Positions 20,760 through 29,714 of a stretch of 64,000 nt of DNA are shown piece by piece; positions within the stretch are counted from its first letter, which is position 1; each line of letters starts with the position of its first letter. A program made the position numbers and the translations under genes. A model generated the notes under the pieces. That model made no database searches, was not told the DNA's origin, and was given only the letters and a program-made list of their open reading frames with translations. The DNA comes from Dulcicalothrix desertica PCC 7102 (GTDB taxonomy: Bacteria; Cyanobacteriota; Cyanobacteriia; Cyanobacteriales; Nostocaceae), in NCBI RefSeq assembly GCF_003991905.1, contig NZ_RSCL01000017.1, positions 62,001 to 126,000 on the forward strand, written 5' to 3'.

Positions 20760-20808
20760 CTGTTAGCTGTTAGCTGTTAGCCAACGGCTAACCGCTAACC
20801 GCTAACCC
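20748..20808. repeat. heptamer tandem repeat (TTAGCTG)n / (GCTAACC)n hairpin
   Basis: About four tandem TTAGCTG units (20751-20780, beginning inside adk) are followed by three inverted GCTAACC units (20788-20808). Together they can fold into one hairpin at the 3' end of adk, before the separately promoted infA, and may act as a terminator. Confidence 0.85.
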
Positions 20809-20865
20809 CAACCGAAGCTGCCAGTTCTTGATTAAATAAGATATATTAATAAACTGTTAGTGTAT

Positions 20866-20895
20866 TTGACAAAATCTATGTGCTTGTAGTATAGA
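20866..20895 (+). promoter_or_regulatory. candidate promoter for infA
   Basis: TTGACA (20866-20871) and TATAGA (20890-20895) are separated by 18 bp. The predicted start is near 20902, leaving a ~75-base leader before infA. It would uncouple the infA-side genes from the spc operon. Confidence 0.6.
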
Positions 20896-20976
20896 CGATA
20901 CAGCAAGCCATTTTAAAAAATCCAACTTACGCTCGAAAAAGCGCAAAAATTAATTGATTGGAAAGAGGAAAGCAAC

Positions 20977-21201
20977 TTGTCTAAACAAGACCTAATAGAA
21001 ATGGAAGGGACGGTAACAGAGTCATTGCCCAACGCGATGTTTCGTGTTGACCTGGACAATGGTTTTAACGTCCTTGCTCACATTTCCGGCAAAATTCGCC
21101 GTAATTACATCAAAATTCTACCTGGTGACCGAGTCAAAGTGGAGCTTACTCCCTATGACTTAACGAAGGGTCGAATCACCTATCGATTGAGGAAAAAGTA
21201 G
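20977..21201 (+). CDS. infA: translation initiation factor IF-1
   Basis: 74 residues, the full S1/OB-fold length. The reading starts at TTG 20977 behind AAAGAGGAAAG; there is no ATG or GTG that would keep the conserved [18 protein letters not shown] start. IF-1 binds the ribosomal A site during initiation. A rare TTG start on an initiation-factor gene may matter for its regulation. It has its own upstream promoter. Confidence 0.96.
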
Positions 21202-21279
21202 ATTATGTAGAGGATTTTACCACAACAAAAAATTTTTGGGGTAATATCTACTCTAAAAACAGAATTTTTTTCTTAAAAA

Positions 21280-21288
21280 TGGTATAAT
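21280..21288 (+). promoter_or_regulatory. candidate extended -10 promoter upstream of rpmJ
   Basis: TGGTATAAT matches the extended -10 form TGnTATAAT, 27 bp before the rpmJ ATG. No good -35 lies upstream, which extended -10 promoters tolerate. It could drive rpmJ-rpsM-rpsK-rpoA-rplQ. Confidence 0.45.
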
Positions 21289-21315
21289 TTAACATTTGGA
21301 GTTAAAGAGCGAAAC

Positions 21316-21429
21316 ATGAAAGTTAGAGCTTCAGTCAAGCGGATTTGCGAAAAGTGCAACGTCATAAAGCGTCGCGGTCGCGTCATGGTAATTTGTGTAA
21401 ACCCCAAGCACAAGCAACGTCAAGGTTAA
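21316..21429 (+). CDS. rpmJ: 50S ribosomal protein L36
   Basis: 37 residues read directly from the sequence: starts [14 protein letters not shown] and ends NPKHKQRQG. Cys11, Cys14, Cys27 and His32 are the zinc ligands of the classical L36 form. It occupies its usual place between infA and rpsM. Confidence 0.97.
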   Translation: MKVRASVKRICEKCNVIKRRGRVMVICVNPKHKQRQG

Positions 21430-21531
21430 GACCTCAAGTGCAACCGCGCATTTTCTTTTCACTAAGTACATAGTATCAGCTGTCTAAAAGTACAGCGCAA
21501 AAAACAACGCAATCAATGGGAGATATTCATA

Positions 21532-21912
21532 GTGGCACGTATTGCCGGAGTAGACCTTCCGCGTGACAAGCGGATTGAAATTGGTCTGACTTATATTTTT
21601 GGAATTGGTCTATCGCGGGCACAAGCGATATTGTCCGCAACTGGTGTTAATCCTGACACACGAGTTAAAGACTTAAGTGATGCTGATGTCACAGCATTAC
21701 GGGGTGAAGTTGAAAGCAATTACCAAGTAGAAGGTGATTTGCGGCGCCTCGAAGCAATGAACATCAAGCGCTTAGTCGATATTGGCACCTACAGAGGGCG
21801 CCGTCACCGGATGGGACTACCAGTAAGGGGACAAAGAACTCGGACGAACGCTCGGACTCGACGCGGTAGACGTCAGACAGTAGCTGGTAAGAAGAAAGCA
21901 CCAGGTAAATAA
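21532..21912 (+). CDS. rpsM: 30S ribosomal protein S13
   Basis: 126 residues from GTG 21532 after [34 protein letters not shown] and [15 protein letters not shown] are S13 hallmarks. The basic tail contacts P-site tRNA and the head forms bridges with L5. rpsK follows after 51 bp. Confidence 0.98.
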   Translation: MARIAGVDLPRDKRIEIGLTYIFGIGLSRAQAILSATGVNPDTRVKDLSDADVTALRGEVESNYQVEGDLRRLEAMNIKRLVDIGTYRGRRHRMGLPVRGQRTRTNARTRRGRRQTVAGKKKAPGK

Positions 21913-21963
21913 ATTTCATCGCTTGCTCCATAGCAAGTTATACGCTTACTCAAACGAATTAAT

Positions 21964-22359
21964 ATGGCGCGTCAAACACCTAAAAAAGCCGGGAGCAAGA
22001 AAGCAAAACGTAACGTTCCCAACGGAGTTGCTTACATTCAATCGACTTTCAACAATAGTATTGTGACTATTGCCGACCAAAACGGCGATGTCATATCGTG
22101 GGCAAGTGCAGGATCTAGCGGGTTTAAAGGAGCGAAAAAAGGTACTCCCTTTGCAGCTCAAACCGCAGCAGAAAGTGCAGCACGCCGAGCAATTGACTCT
22201 GGTATGCGTCAAGTAGAAGTAATGGTTTCGGGTCCTGGAGCTGGTCGTGAAACAGCGATTCGAGCATTACAAGGAGCAGGACTAGAAATAACATTGATTC
22301 GCGATATCACTCCTATACCCCACAATGGTTGTCGTCCTCCTAAGCGGCGCCGTGTATAG
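21964..22359 (+). CDS. rpsK: 30S ribosomal protein S11
   Basis: 131 residues with [19 protein letters not shown], the [13 protein letters not shown] motif and the C-terminal [19 protein letters not shown]11 lines the platform that holds the Shine-Dalgarno helix. A 229-bp gap separates it from rpoA. Confidence 0.98.
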   Translation: MARQTPKKAGSKKAKRNVPNGVAYIQSTFNNSIVTIADQNGDVISWASAGSSGFKGAKKGTPFAAQTAAESAARRAIDSGMRQVEVMVSGPGAGRETAIRALQGAGLEITLIRDITPIPHNGCRPPKRRRV

Positions 22360-22588
22360 AGATAGTAGTAAATTGGGTTAAAACCCTAAGAAGAGCGTTT
22401 TTGAAGTTCTCCTCACTCGCTGTCTTTGGCCGCAAATTAATTCGTATCGTCCACGCTCACCCGTAATACGAACTTCAGGTTCGTAATTCAGCGAATTGAG
22501 CCAGAACTGGGCAACGTTTGTCAAAGAAAGAACTAGCAATTTTTACGCAGTTGCGAATTCAGGACTGTTATACAAGGGAGGCTGCTCC

Positions 22589-23536
22589 GTGGCGCAATTT
22601 CAAATTGAATGTGTAGAGTCCAATACAGAAGAAACTCGGAGCCATTACAGTAAGTTTGTCTTAGAACCTTTAGAAAGAGGTCAAGGAACAACTGTTGGTA
22701 ACGCCCTTAGACGAGTATTACTCTCTAACTTAGAGGGTACGGCGGTTACTGCGGTACGAATTGCGGGCGTTACACATGAGTTTGCCACCGTTCCAGGTGT
22801 GCGGGAAGACGTTCTTGAAATCCTAATGCGGATGAAAGAAGTTATCCTCAAAAGCTATTCCTCTCAACCTCAAATCGGTCGCTTGCTTGTTACTGGCCCA
22901 GCAAACGTCACTTCAGCGCATTTTGATTTACCTAGTGAAGTTGAAGTGATTGACCAAACTCAGTATGTCGCTACTCTTGCAGAAGGCGCCAAACTGGAAA
23001 TGGAGTTTCGGATTGAAAAGGGCAAGGGTTATCGTACAGTCGAACGTGGTCGTGAAGAAGCGACATCGTTAGATTTTTTACAGATAGACTCTGTATTTAT
23101 GCCAGTACGGAAAGTTAACTATAGTGTTGAAGAAACACGCGGTGAAAGCAACATACCCAAAGACAGACTTTTATTAGAAGTTTGGACAAACGGTAGTCTT
23201 AGCCCACAAGAAGCTTTATCTTCAGCAGCAAGTATATTAGTGGATTTATTTAATCCATTAAAAGACTTCACTTACACTGAGCAAGATACAGGTATCGCTG
23301 AAGACTTAGACCCAACCGCACAAATTCCTATCGAAGAGTTACAACTTTCTGTACGCGCTTACAACTGTTTGAAGCGTGCCCAAGTCAACTCTGTAGCTGA
23401 CTTATTGGATTATACTCAAGAAGACCTCTTAGAAATAAAGAATTTCGGTCAAAAGTCTGCTGAAGAAGTCGTAGAAGCTTTGCAGCGACGTTTGGGTATT
23501 ACTCTACCTCAAGAGCGGGGTTCAAAGCATAGCTAG
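22589..23536 (+). CDS. rpoA: RNA polymerase subunit alpha
   Basis: 315 residues from GTG 22589, chosen because AAGGGAGGCT lies 7 bases upstream and the protein then starts MAQFQIECVES as in other cyanobacteria; the in-frame opening from 22496 adds 31 unrelated residues. The N-terminal domain (1-~230, with VGNALRRVLLSNLEGTAV) makes the alpha dimer, and the C-terminal domain (~250-310, LSVRAYNCLKRAQVNSVADL) contacts UP elements and activators. Confidence 0.98.
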   Translation: MAQFQIECVESNTEETRSHYSKFVLEPLERGQGTTVGNALRRVLLSNLEGTAVTAVRIAGVTHEFATVPGVREDVLEILMRMKEVILKSYSSQPQIGRLLVTGPANVTSAHFDLPSEVEVIDQTQYVATLAEGAKLEMEFRIEKGKGYRTVERGREEATSLDFLQIDSVFMPVRKVNYSVEETRGESNIPKDRLLLEVWTNGSLSPQEALSSAASILVDLFNPLKDFTYTEQDTGIAEDLDPTAQIPIEELQLSVRAYNCLKRAQVNSVADLLDYTQEDLLEIKNFGQKSAEEVVEALQRRLGITLPQERGSKHS

Positions 23537-23724
23537 TAACTAAGGTAAATCTGAAGAATTAATAGTTAATAGTTATTTGCATATGATTGGTAGTTATTAG
23601 GTGCAAAGGGTAATAGTAGAAGCGTAAAAAATAGCGATTTACTATTACCCCTTACCTGGTACCCACTCAAATCAGCCGCTGATTCTTGTATCAATTCCAT
23701 TCTATTTTTCATGCGTCAATTATT

Positions 23725-24075
23725 ATGCGTCACCGTTGTCGAGTTAAACAACTAAGCAAACCAGCAGACCAGCGTCGTGCCCTTTTGCGCGCGCTCACAA
23801 CCGAAGTAATTCGTCACGGTCGAATTACTACTACTTTAGTTCGTGCCAAAGTTGTACGAGCCGAAGTTGACAAAATGATTACCTTAGCAAAAGACGGTTC
23901 ATTATCTAGTAGGCGCCAAGCACTTGGTTATATATATGATAAAGACCTCGTGCAAGCTTTATTCGAGCAGGCGCCAAAACGGTATGAAAATCGTAACGGT
24001 GGTTACACCCGTGTTTTGCGTACCGTACCACGTCGTGGCGACAATTCCCAAATGGCAATTATTGAATTAGTATAA
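23725..24075 (+). CDS. rplQ: 50S ribosomal protein L17
   Basis: 116 residues from ATG 23725 ([21 protein letters not shown]), the conserved start; the opening from 23686 adds 13 residues without homology. The end [24 protein letters not shown] is typical of L17. truA follows after 13 bp. Confidence 0.97.
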   Translation: MRHRCRVKQLSKPADQRRALLRALTTEVIRHGRITTTLVRAKVVRAEVDKMITLAKDGSLSSRRQALGYIYDKDLVQALFEQAPKRYENRNGGYTRVLRTVPRRGDNSQMAIIELV

Positions 24076-24088
24076 TAGTTCTGATTCA

Positions 24089-24913
24089 ATGTTAACATCC
24101 CAACCCATAGATTTGCAGAGAATTGCCATAGTAATTCAATACCTTGGCACTAATTTTCATGGGTGGCAAAGGCAAGCACAACACCGTACCGTACAAGAAG
24201 AAATTGAGAAAGCGATTGCGAGTATTGTGGGTTCACATATTAACTTGCATGGTGCCGGACGTACTGACAGTGGTGTTCATGCAGCAGCACAAGTAGCACA
24301 TTTTGATGTTGCAAGTCCGCTGCCACCACATAAATGGGCGCCTGTTCTCAACACTTACTTACCGAAAGATATATTGATAAGAGCCTCAATCGAAGTTGAT
24401 AGCACATGGCATTCACGTTTTAGCGCATCGTACCGACGTTATCGTTATACGCTTTATACTGAAGCACGCCCAAATTTGTTTATCCAACCCTTTTGCTGGC
24501 ATTATTATCAGGCGCCACTTGATGAATCATTAATCGAGACAGCACTAGAACCTTTGGTAGGAAAACATGACTTAAGTGCTTTTCGACGTGCCAATTCAAA
24601 GCGAGCTAACTCAATAGTGGAAGTGCAAGCCGCACAATGTAATCGCGACGGTGCGTTTCTAAATATAGAAATACAAGCAGACGGCTTTTTGTACGGAATG
24701 GTGCGGTTAATTGTAGGGATGTTGGTACAGGTAGGAACAAAAGAAAGAACAGTTTCAAACTTCACAAATCTTTGGAAGAACCAACTCCGAGAACAAGTGA
24801 AACATTCGGCGCCTGCACAAGGCTTATGCTTATTGCGAGTAGGCTATCCAGACTTTGCAGTTCCAAAAGAAATTTGGTACGACACGCAGCCGAAATTTGT
24901 ATTTGGGGAATAG
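24089..24913 (+). CDS. truA: tRNA pseudouridine(38-40) synthase
   Basis: 274 residues. The catalytic Asp60 lies in GAGRTDSGVHAAAQVAHF, the TruA signature. The enzyme isomerises uridines 38-40 in the anticodon arm. Placement between rplQ and rplM is usual in cyanobacteria. rplM starts 42 bp downstream. Confidence 0.96.
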   Translation: MLTSQPIDLQRIAIVIQYLGTNFHGWQRQAQHRTVQEEIEKAIASIVGSHINLHGAGRTDSGVHAAAQVAHFDVASPLPPHKWAPVLNTYLPKDILIRASIEVDSTWHSRFSASYRRYRYTLYTEARPNLFIQPFCWHYYQAPLDESLIETALEPLVGKHDLSAFRRANSKRANSIVEVQAAQCNRDGAFLNIEIQADGFLYGMVRLIVGMLVQVGTKERTVSNFTNLWKNQLREQVKHSAPAQGLCLLRVGYPDFAVPKEIWYDTQPKFVFGE

Positions 24914-24955
24914 GAGATAATAAACCAATTCTCAACAAACAAAGGAAATAAAAAG

Positions 24956-25417
24956 ATGACAGCCCAAAAAACATATCTTCCGCCAGTTAATACCCTTGAG
25001 GGTGACTGGTATGTAGTAGATGCTAAAGACCAACGTCTTGGTCGTTTAGCTAGCGAAATTGCAATGATTCTTAGAGGCAAAAATAAGCCTACTTTTACTC
25101 CTCATTTAGATACAGGTGACTTTGTAATTGTAGTTAACGCCGAAAAAGTTGCAGTAACAGGTAAAAAGCGCTCACAAAAGCTTTACCGTCGCCACTCTGG
25201 GCGCCCAGGTGGGATGAAAACAGAAACCTTTGCTAAACTTGTTGAACGTATACCCGAACGGATTATCGAACAAGCGGTTAAGGGTATGCTCCCCAAAAAT
25301 AGCCTTGGAAAAAGTCTATTTACAAAGCTTAAAGTTTACGCAGGTCCAACCCACCCTCATACCGCTCAAAAACCTAAAGAATTAATAATCAATACAATTC
25401 CAGGAGCAGAAGGTTAA
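24956..25417 (+). CDS. rplM: 50S ribosomal protein L13
   Basis: 153 residues; [18 protein letters not shown] and [17 protein letters not shown] are characteristic. L13 is an early assembly protein. An AAAGGAA ribosome binding site lies upstream, and its TAA overlaps the rpsI ATG by one base (TAATG). Confidence 0.97.
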   Translation: MTAQKTYLPPVNTLEGDWYVVDAKDQRLGRLASEIAMILRGKNKPTFTPHLDTGDFVIVVNAEKVAVTGKKRSQKLYRRHSGRPGGMKTETFAKLVERIPERIIEQAVKGMLPKNSLGKSLFTKLKVYAGPTHPHTAQKPKELIINTIPGAEG

Positions 25418-25830
25418 TGCAAGCCACCGAAACCAGCGGTCGCGCGATGTACTTTGGTACAGGGCGCCGTAAATCAGCAGTAGCGAGAGTACGTCTCGTT
25501 CCAGGAACAGGAAAACTAGTTGTTAACGGCAAAGAGGGAGATTTATACTTCCAATTCAACGCCAACTACCTAGGTATCATTAAAGCCCCCCTAGAAACAC
25601 TAGGTATGGAAAATGACTACGACATCTTAGTGAAAGCCGAAGGTGGTGGTCTTACAGGTCAATCAGACGCAGTACGTTTAGGCGTAGCGCGCGCATTGTG
25701 CCAACTAGACCCAGGCAACCGTCCTCCACTTAAAACCGAAGGTTACTTAACCCGTGACCCACGTGCCAAAGAGCGTAAAAAATACGGTTTACACAAAGCT
25801 CGCAAAGCTCCTCAATACTCGAAACGATAA
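25417..25830 (+). CDS. rpsI: 30S ribosomal protein S9
   Basis: 137 residues, translationally coupled to rpl[20 protein letters not shown] near the N terminus and the basic tail [18 protein letters not shown], whose last Arg contacts P-site tRNA, identify S9. Confidence 0.98.
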   Translation: MQATETSGRAMYFGTGRRKSAVARVRLVPGTGKLVVNGKEGDLYFQFNANYLGIIKAPLETLGMENDYDILVKAEGGGLTGQSDAVRLGVARALCQLDPGNRPPLKTEGYLTRDPRAKERKKYGLHKARKAPQYSKR

Positions 25831-25831
25831 A

Positions 25832-25897
25832 ATTTTGGATTTTGGATTTTGGATTTTAGATTACTAATCCAAAATCGCAAATCTAAAATCTAAAATT
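25832..25897. repeat. TTTTGGA / TCTAAAA inverted short repeats
   Basis: Tandem TTTTGGATTTTGGATTT (25833-25855) is mirrored by AATCCAAAATCGCAAATC and following TCTAAAA units (25866-25895), giving a long imperfect hairpin between rpsI and rpmE. Confidence 0.75.
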
Positions 25898-25902
25898 AAA
25901 AC

Positions 25903-25911
25903 TGTTATAAT
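25903..25911 (+). promoter_or_regulatory. candidate extended -10 promoter upstream of rpmE
   Basis: TGTTATAAT fits TGnTATAAT, 26 bp before the rpmE ATG and directly behind the repeat hairpin. A promoter here would restart transcription after the possible terminator. Confidence 0.4.
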
Positions 25912-25937
25912 TTATATAGATTAACCACAACAGGAAA

Positions 25938-26180
25938 ATGGCAAAAGACGGAATTCACCCTGAGTGGTATCCAGAAGCGAAAGTGTATTGCAACGGAAAA
26001 GTTGTAATGACAGTAGGCTCCACCAAACCCGAATTACATGTAGACGTTTGGTCTGGAAACCACCCCTTTTACACAGGAACTCAGAAGATTATTGACACCG
26101 AAGGTCGCGTAGAGCGCTTCCTCCGTAAGTACGGTATGTTCGACCAATCAGCCGCAGCTAAAGAAGAAGACCAGAAGTAG
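25938..26180 (+). CDS. rpmE: 50S ribosomal protein L31 (zinc-free type)
   Basis: 80 residues starting MAKDGIHPEWYPEAKVYCNG. Only one Cys (18) is present, so this is the form lacking the zinc ribbon. L31 bridges the two subunits at the central protuberance. Cyanobacteria usually have it just before prfA, as here. Confidence 0.95.
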   Translation: MAKDGIHPEWYPEAKVYCNGKVVMTVGSTKPELHVDVWSGNHPFYTGTQKIIDTEGRVERFLRKYGMFDQSAAAKEEDQK

Positions 26181-26200
26181 CTGGTTAGCTTTGCTTTGAA

Positions 26201-26228
26201 CGACCCCGCACAGAGAAGTGCCGGGTCG
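26201..26228 (+). terminator. hairpin between rpmE and prfA
   Basis: Stem CGACCCCGCAC (26201-26211) pairs with GTGCCGGGTCG (26218-26228) apart from one mismatch, with a 6-base loop, followed by ATTTTGTG. The T run is short, so it may be an attenuator rather than a full terminator. Confidence 0.5.
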
Positions 26229-26291
26229 ATTTTGTGTTCTTTGCAATTGAGCTAACCAACTTATTTTTGAAGGAGCGTGAGGCACGCAATT

Positions 26292-27392
26292 ATGGCTGAA
26301 CAATATTTGCTGGAGAAATTAAAATCTGTCGAACAAACTTTTAACGAGTTGACTCGGCGCCTAGGAGACCCAGATACTGCAAGAGACCAAGACGAGTATC
26401 AACAGATAGCCAAGGCACGGTCAGGTTTAGAAGAAGTAGTAAACACCTACGAAACTTGGAAACAAGCTACCGACGACTTAGTTGGAGCGCGTCAAATATA
26501 TAAAGAGTCAGCGAGTGACCCAGAAATGCAAGAAATGGCAGGACTGGAAGTAAAAGAACTCGAAGAAAAAATTGAGTATCTAGAGAACCGCTTAAAATTA
26601 CTACTACTACCACGCGACCCTAACGATGATAAAAACATCATGTTAGAAATTCGTGCAGGTACTGGAGGTGACGAAGCCAGTATTTGGGCTGGAGACTTAA
26701 TGCGGATGTATACTCGTTATGCTCAAACCCAAGGTTGGAAAGTTTCGTTAATGAGTGAATCATTAGGAGACATGGGTGGATGGAAAGAAGTAATTCTAGA
26801 AATCAAAGGCGACGACGTATATAGCCAATTAAAATTTGAGGCAGGAGTACATCGAGTCCAGCGTGTCCCCCTCACCGAAGCAGGTGGAAGAGTACATACA
26901 TCAACAGCGACAGTAGCAATAATGCCAGAAGTCGATGATGTAGAAGTACATATCGACCCCAAAGACATCGAAATGAAAACCGCGCGTTCGGGTGGTGCAG
27001 GTGGACAAAACGTCAACAAAGTAGAAACTGCTGCTGACTTATTACACAAACCAACAGGTATAAGAATCTTCTGTACAGAAGAACGAAGCCAGTTACAAAA
27101 CAAAGAACGAGCAATGCAAATCTTGCGCGCAAAATTGTATGAAATGAAACTGCAAGAACAACAAGCAGCCATCACTTCAGCAAGGCGCCTGCAAGTAGGA
27201 ACAGGCGCCCGTTCCGAAAAAATCCGCACATACAACTACAAAGACAACCGCGTCACCGACCATCGTCTCAACCAAAACTTCTCCTTAACCCCAGTTCTCG
27301 AAGGCGACCTAGAAACAGTAGTACAGTCTTGTATCTCCCAAGACCAACAAGACCAACTAGCCGAACTAGCCGCCAACGCCGGCAACAACTAA
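26292..27392 (+). CDS. prfA: peptide chain release factor 1
   Basis: 366 residues from ATG 26292 ([17 protein letters not shown]), the start that matches other cyanobacteria. The in-frame GTG at 26277 is one base from AAGGAG and too close to be used well. The GGQ motif ([15 protein letters not shown]) that triggers peptidyl-tRNA hydrolysis is intact. RF1 reads UAA and UAG stops. It ends the ribosomal cluster. Confidence 0.96.
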   Translation: MAEQYLLEKLKSVEQTFNELTRRLGDPDTARDQDEYQQIAKARSGLEEVVNTYETWKQATDDLVGARQIYKESASDPEMQEMAGLEVKELEEKIEYLENRLKLLLLPRDPNDDKNIMLEIRAGTGGDEASIWAGDLMRMYTRYAQTQGWKVSLMSESLGDMGGWKEVILEIKGDDVYSQLKFEAGVHRVQRVPLTEAGGRVHTSTATVAIMPEVDDVEVHIDPKDIEMKTARSGGAGGQNVNKVETAADLLHKPTGIRIFCTEERSQLQNKERAMQILRAKLYEMKLQEQQAAITSARRLQVGTGARSEKIRTYNYKDNRVTDHRLNQNFSLTPVLEGDLETVVQSCISQDQQDQLAELAANAGNN

Positions 27393-27685
27393 TAATTGTG
27401 GAACAGGCATCCCTTGCCTGTTCTATTATTATTTTGTAGGTTGGCTCCGCTTACGCGCAACCCAACATTCCCAATATTTCATACAACACATAACCCGCAT
27501 CAGGTTGCAAACCCAATGCTAATAGCCAAAGTCCTCTAAAAGAGGACTGAATAAAAAAGTAAATCTTGAATTCTGTCATGCTGAGGTACGTTAACGCAGT
27601 TTTCCCGAAGGGTAGCATCTCTAGAATTTTCGTTTAGTTAATTTTAGCTTGGTTTTTAACTGCGAAATTTTAGAAAACTTACACA
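27393..27685. other. intergenic region after prfA
   Basis: Holds a GGAACAGGCATCCCTTGCCTGTTC hairpin-like repeat (27401-27424), which may terminate the operon, and a GTAGGTTGG...AACCCAACA repeat (27436-27467). No gene is seen. Confidence 0.6.
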
Positions 27686-28048
27686 CTAACTAGCCTTAAC
27701 CTCTTCACCCAAAGTAATCGCCGCATCTGCAAATCTTTCAGCAGTAGCTTTGGCAATAACAGCCACCTCCGATAAAGGCATCACCTTTATTTGTTTAATA
27801 ATTTGGTTGACATCTGAAGTCTCGGATTGCGGTTTAACACCAAGATAATTCAAAAGTTCTTCAATCGTATAACCTGCTCTATCAGCAATATTGGCTAAAT
27901 TCTCAATATCTGGTACAGATTCTCCTTTTTCCCACGCCTGCACCGTGGTGTAAGAAACACCCAAAAGGGTAGCAAAAGACCTTTGACTCATCGAAGCGCG
28001 AGCCTTCTTTGCTATTTCACCTAGTTTCTTTCTAGCTTCTGAATTCAC
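27686..28048 (-). CDS. XRE-family regulator, paralog 1
   Basis: 120 residues from GTG 28048. A helix-turn-helix of the Cro/CI type occupies ~5-65 (SMSQRSFATLLGVSYTTVQAWEKGE), and the C-terminal half (~70-120) is helical and conserved among three paralogs in this window. All three begin at a GTG inside the shared context GCAGTG and lack a clear Shine-Dalgarno. It probably binds DNA as a dimer; the targets are unknown. It faces away from paralogs 2 and 3. Confidence 0.88.
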   Translation of the reverse strand: MNSEARKKLGEIAKKARASMSQRSFATLLGVSYTTVQAWEKGESVPDIENLANIADRAGYTIEELLNYLGVKPQSETSDVNQIIKQIKVMPLSEVAVIAKATAERFADAAITLGEEVKAS

Positions 28049-28269
28049 TGCTTTAGTTTTATTGCAAGCTCACTAATTTAGTTCTAGCGTCTGTTTTACA
28101 AATTGTAAATTTTTTCTTGACAAACGTAGTTACACTTATGATAGTGTATACCTGTCAATGACTGCTTATAAGCTGCCAATTTTGCGAAAGTTAAGTAGAC
28201 AGCTTTATTCTAGCCTGGAAAGCATCTTTTCTTGAAGCCTTGCGGTCAAATTAAATTGGATGGTGCATT

Positions 28270-28398
28270 ATGGCTCGCAATCTACGTCACCGAAACAGCC
28301 GTTCACGTCGAAGCTTAATTTCAGCAAACAAAATTACGCCACATGTCTGGCGCCTAAATTTATTCTTAAATATACATTTAAAATCGGTTATAGTTTGA
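28270..28398 (+). pseudogene. truncated copy of the unknown gene at 28680-29150
   Basis: A 42-codon frame (MARNLRHRNSRSRRSLISAN...) whose residues 17-29 (LISANKITPHVWR) match LIAANKITPHVWR of the minus-strand gene nearby, and whose upstream GGATGGTGCATT resembles that gene's GATGGGGTGCATC. After WRL the similarity stops. It looks like a duplicated 5' fragment, whether or not it is translated. Confidence 0.65.
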
Positions 28399-28401
28399 CT
28401 T

Positions 28402-28617
28402 TTAAGATAGTGTCATTTTATTGAGTAGCTGGGCATAAACATCATCTTCAGTATTATCCCACACTGCATCAAGTGAGGCTTGGCTTGTTTGAAGCCAAAA
28501 ATCAGTTTCATCATCAGGTAAAAGTATAACTAGCACTTTTGCCCCTTCAAGAAGCTCTGTTGATTCTAACAATTCGATTTTTCCTTGTCGAACAGTAGCC
28601 CAGACTGTTTTTAGCAT
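28402..28617 (-). CDS. small antitoxin-like protein
   Basis: 71 residues from ATG 28617; a GTG two codons earlier is possible. MLKTVWATVRQGKIELLESTELLEGAKVLV resembles the swapped-hairpin/AbrB-like N terminus of small cyanobacterial antitoxin-type proteins, followed by an acidic C terminus (NTEDDVYAQLL). No toxin reading frame lies beside it, so it is either an orphan or not an antitoxin at all. Identification is by family likeness only. Confidence 0.55.
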   Translation of the reverse strand: MLKTVWATVRQGKIELLESTELLEGAKVLVILLPDDETDFWLQTSQASLDAVWDNTEDDVYAQLLNKMTLS

Positions 28618-28679
28618 TTTCACTTTGTATTAACAGCAATACTTTATATTTTATCTTTGCTGATTTACTATTTCTCTAT

Positions 28680-29150
28680 TTATCCAATACAAGCAACTTC
28701 GCGGCGAACAGTTTGTTTGTAACTTTCTAGCGCGGTTAGCTCACATGTACAGTTTTCTACTGTGTTGTTGATTGCTTCTTGTATTTCCCAAGGGTAAGGG
28801 TAATGAGTATATTCGTACTCAATTAGTTCGCTCAAGCGTTGTAACTCTCTAGTGTTTCCACAGTTGTAAACTAATCTTTCAACGGCTTGTTGCCAGCGTG
28901 CAAATATTCGATAGCTGAAAAAGCCACTGCACACCCCACCATTTTTATCCCAGTATGAAATACTTATTTGGTGCTTGAGGTAAGAGATTTTCTTGATTTT
29001 TTTTGCGTTGTAGCCTTGAGCGTTAAGCGCTTCGATTATATTGGCTTCGCTCAGGCGCCAAACATGTGGTGTAATTTTATTAGCTGCGATTAAGCTTTGA
29101 ACCTTTTTGTTTTGAGCTTTATAGTAACTTTGCCTTACTCGCTTACGCAT
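28680..29150 (-). CDS. protein of unknown function with a truncated local copy
   Basis: 156 residues from the ATG at 29150. This start is preferred over 29162 because the similarity with the truncated copy at 28270 begins at that ATG and the upstream ATGs are out of frame with each other. It has a basic N terminus (RKRVRQSYYKAQNKKVQ) and a mixed alpha/beta body with WDKNGGVCSGFFSYRIFARW, rich in aromatic residues, with four Cys. I do not recognise the family. Confidence 0.65.
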   Translation of the reverse strand: MRKRVRQSYYKAQNKKVQSLIAANKITPHVWRLSEANIIEALNAQGYNAKKIKKISYLKHQISISYWDKNGGVCSGFFSYRIFARWQQAVERLVYNCGNTRELQRLSELIEYEYTHYPYPWEIQEAINNTVENCTCELTALESYKQTVRREVACIG

Positions 29151-29323
29151 GATGCACCCCATCTATATAGTTATAGTCTCAGCAGCGAATTACATCAATA
29201 ATTTTTTAATGACAAGCTTAATTGTAATTTACACGTTGCAAGCAAGATTGTCAATATACAACGAAACTTTTTGTGATTGCTTACTAAACTAAATCTGTAA
29301 ATGCTCTCTTAGTAACCACAGCA

Positions 29324-29683
29324 GTGAATATCGAAAGCAGGGAAAAATTGATTGAAATTATCAGGCAAGCTCGTGGTTCTATGAGTCAAAGAGCCTTTGG
29401 TAAGCTTTTGGGTGTTTCTGCGACTGCTGTACAGTTGTGGGAAAAGGGCGTGAACGTGCCTGATACAGAGTATTTAGCGAAAATTGCACCCAGAGCTGGC
29501 TATACTCTCGAAGAGTTGCTTAACTGTTTGGAAGGCAAACCTGTACAAGAAGCTTCTGATTTAAGTTTGATTTTGAGGCAAATTAATCATATGCCTTTAT
29601 CTCAAGTTGCTCAGATTGTTCAGGCGGGCGCCAGTCGCTTGGCTGCTGCTGTAGAATCTTTAGAGGAACCAAAAGCTAGTTAG
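29324..29683 (+). CDS. XRE-family regulator, paralog 2
   Basis: 119 residues from GTG 29324. It has the same layout as paralogs 1 and 3: helix-turn-helix SMSQRAFGKLLGVSATAVQLWEKG (~18-41), then a conserved C-terminal helical region with the HMPLSQVAQI segment. It is the most divergent of the three. Paralog 3 starts 31 bp downstream in the same direction, so the two are probably co-transcribed. Confidence 0.88.
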   Translation: MNIESREKLIEIIRQARGSMSQRAFGKLLGVSATAVQLWEKGVNVPDTEYLAKIAPRAGYTLEELLNCLEGKPVQEASDLSLILRQINHMPLSQVAQIVQAGASRLAAAVESLEEPKAS

Positions 29684-29714
29684 CAGTATAAATAATTGCA
29701 AGAATATTACAGCA

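Noticed and set aside
22496-22588. Longer start for rpoA
   Set aside because: The added 31 residues have no likeness to RpoA, and a good ribosome binding site precedes GTG 22589.
28117-28145. TTGACA...TATGAT/GATAGT as a promoter for the truncated gene copy
   Set aside because: The spacing is 14 bp with the good -10, or the -10 is poor at 17 bp; not strong enough to call.
28402-28617. Complete toxin-antitoxin pair
   Set aside because: No toxin-like reading frame adjoins the antitoxin-like gene on either side.
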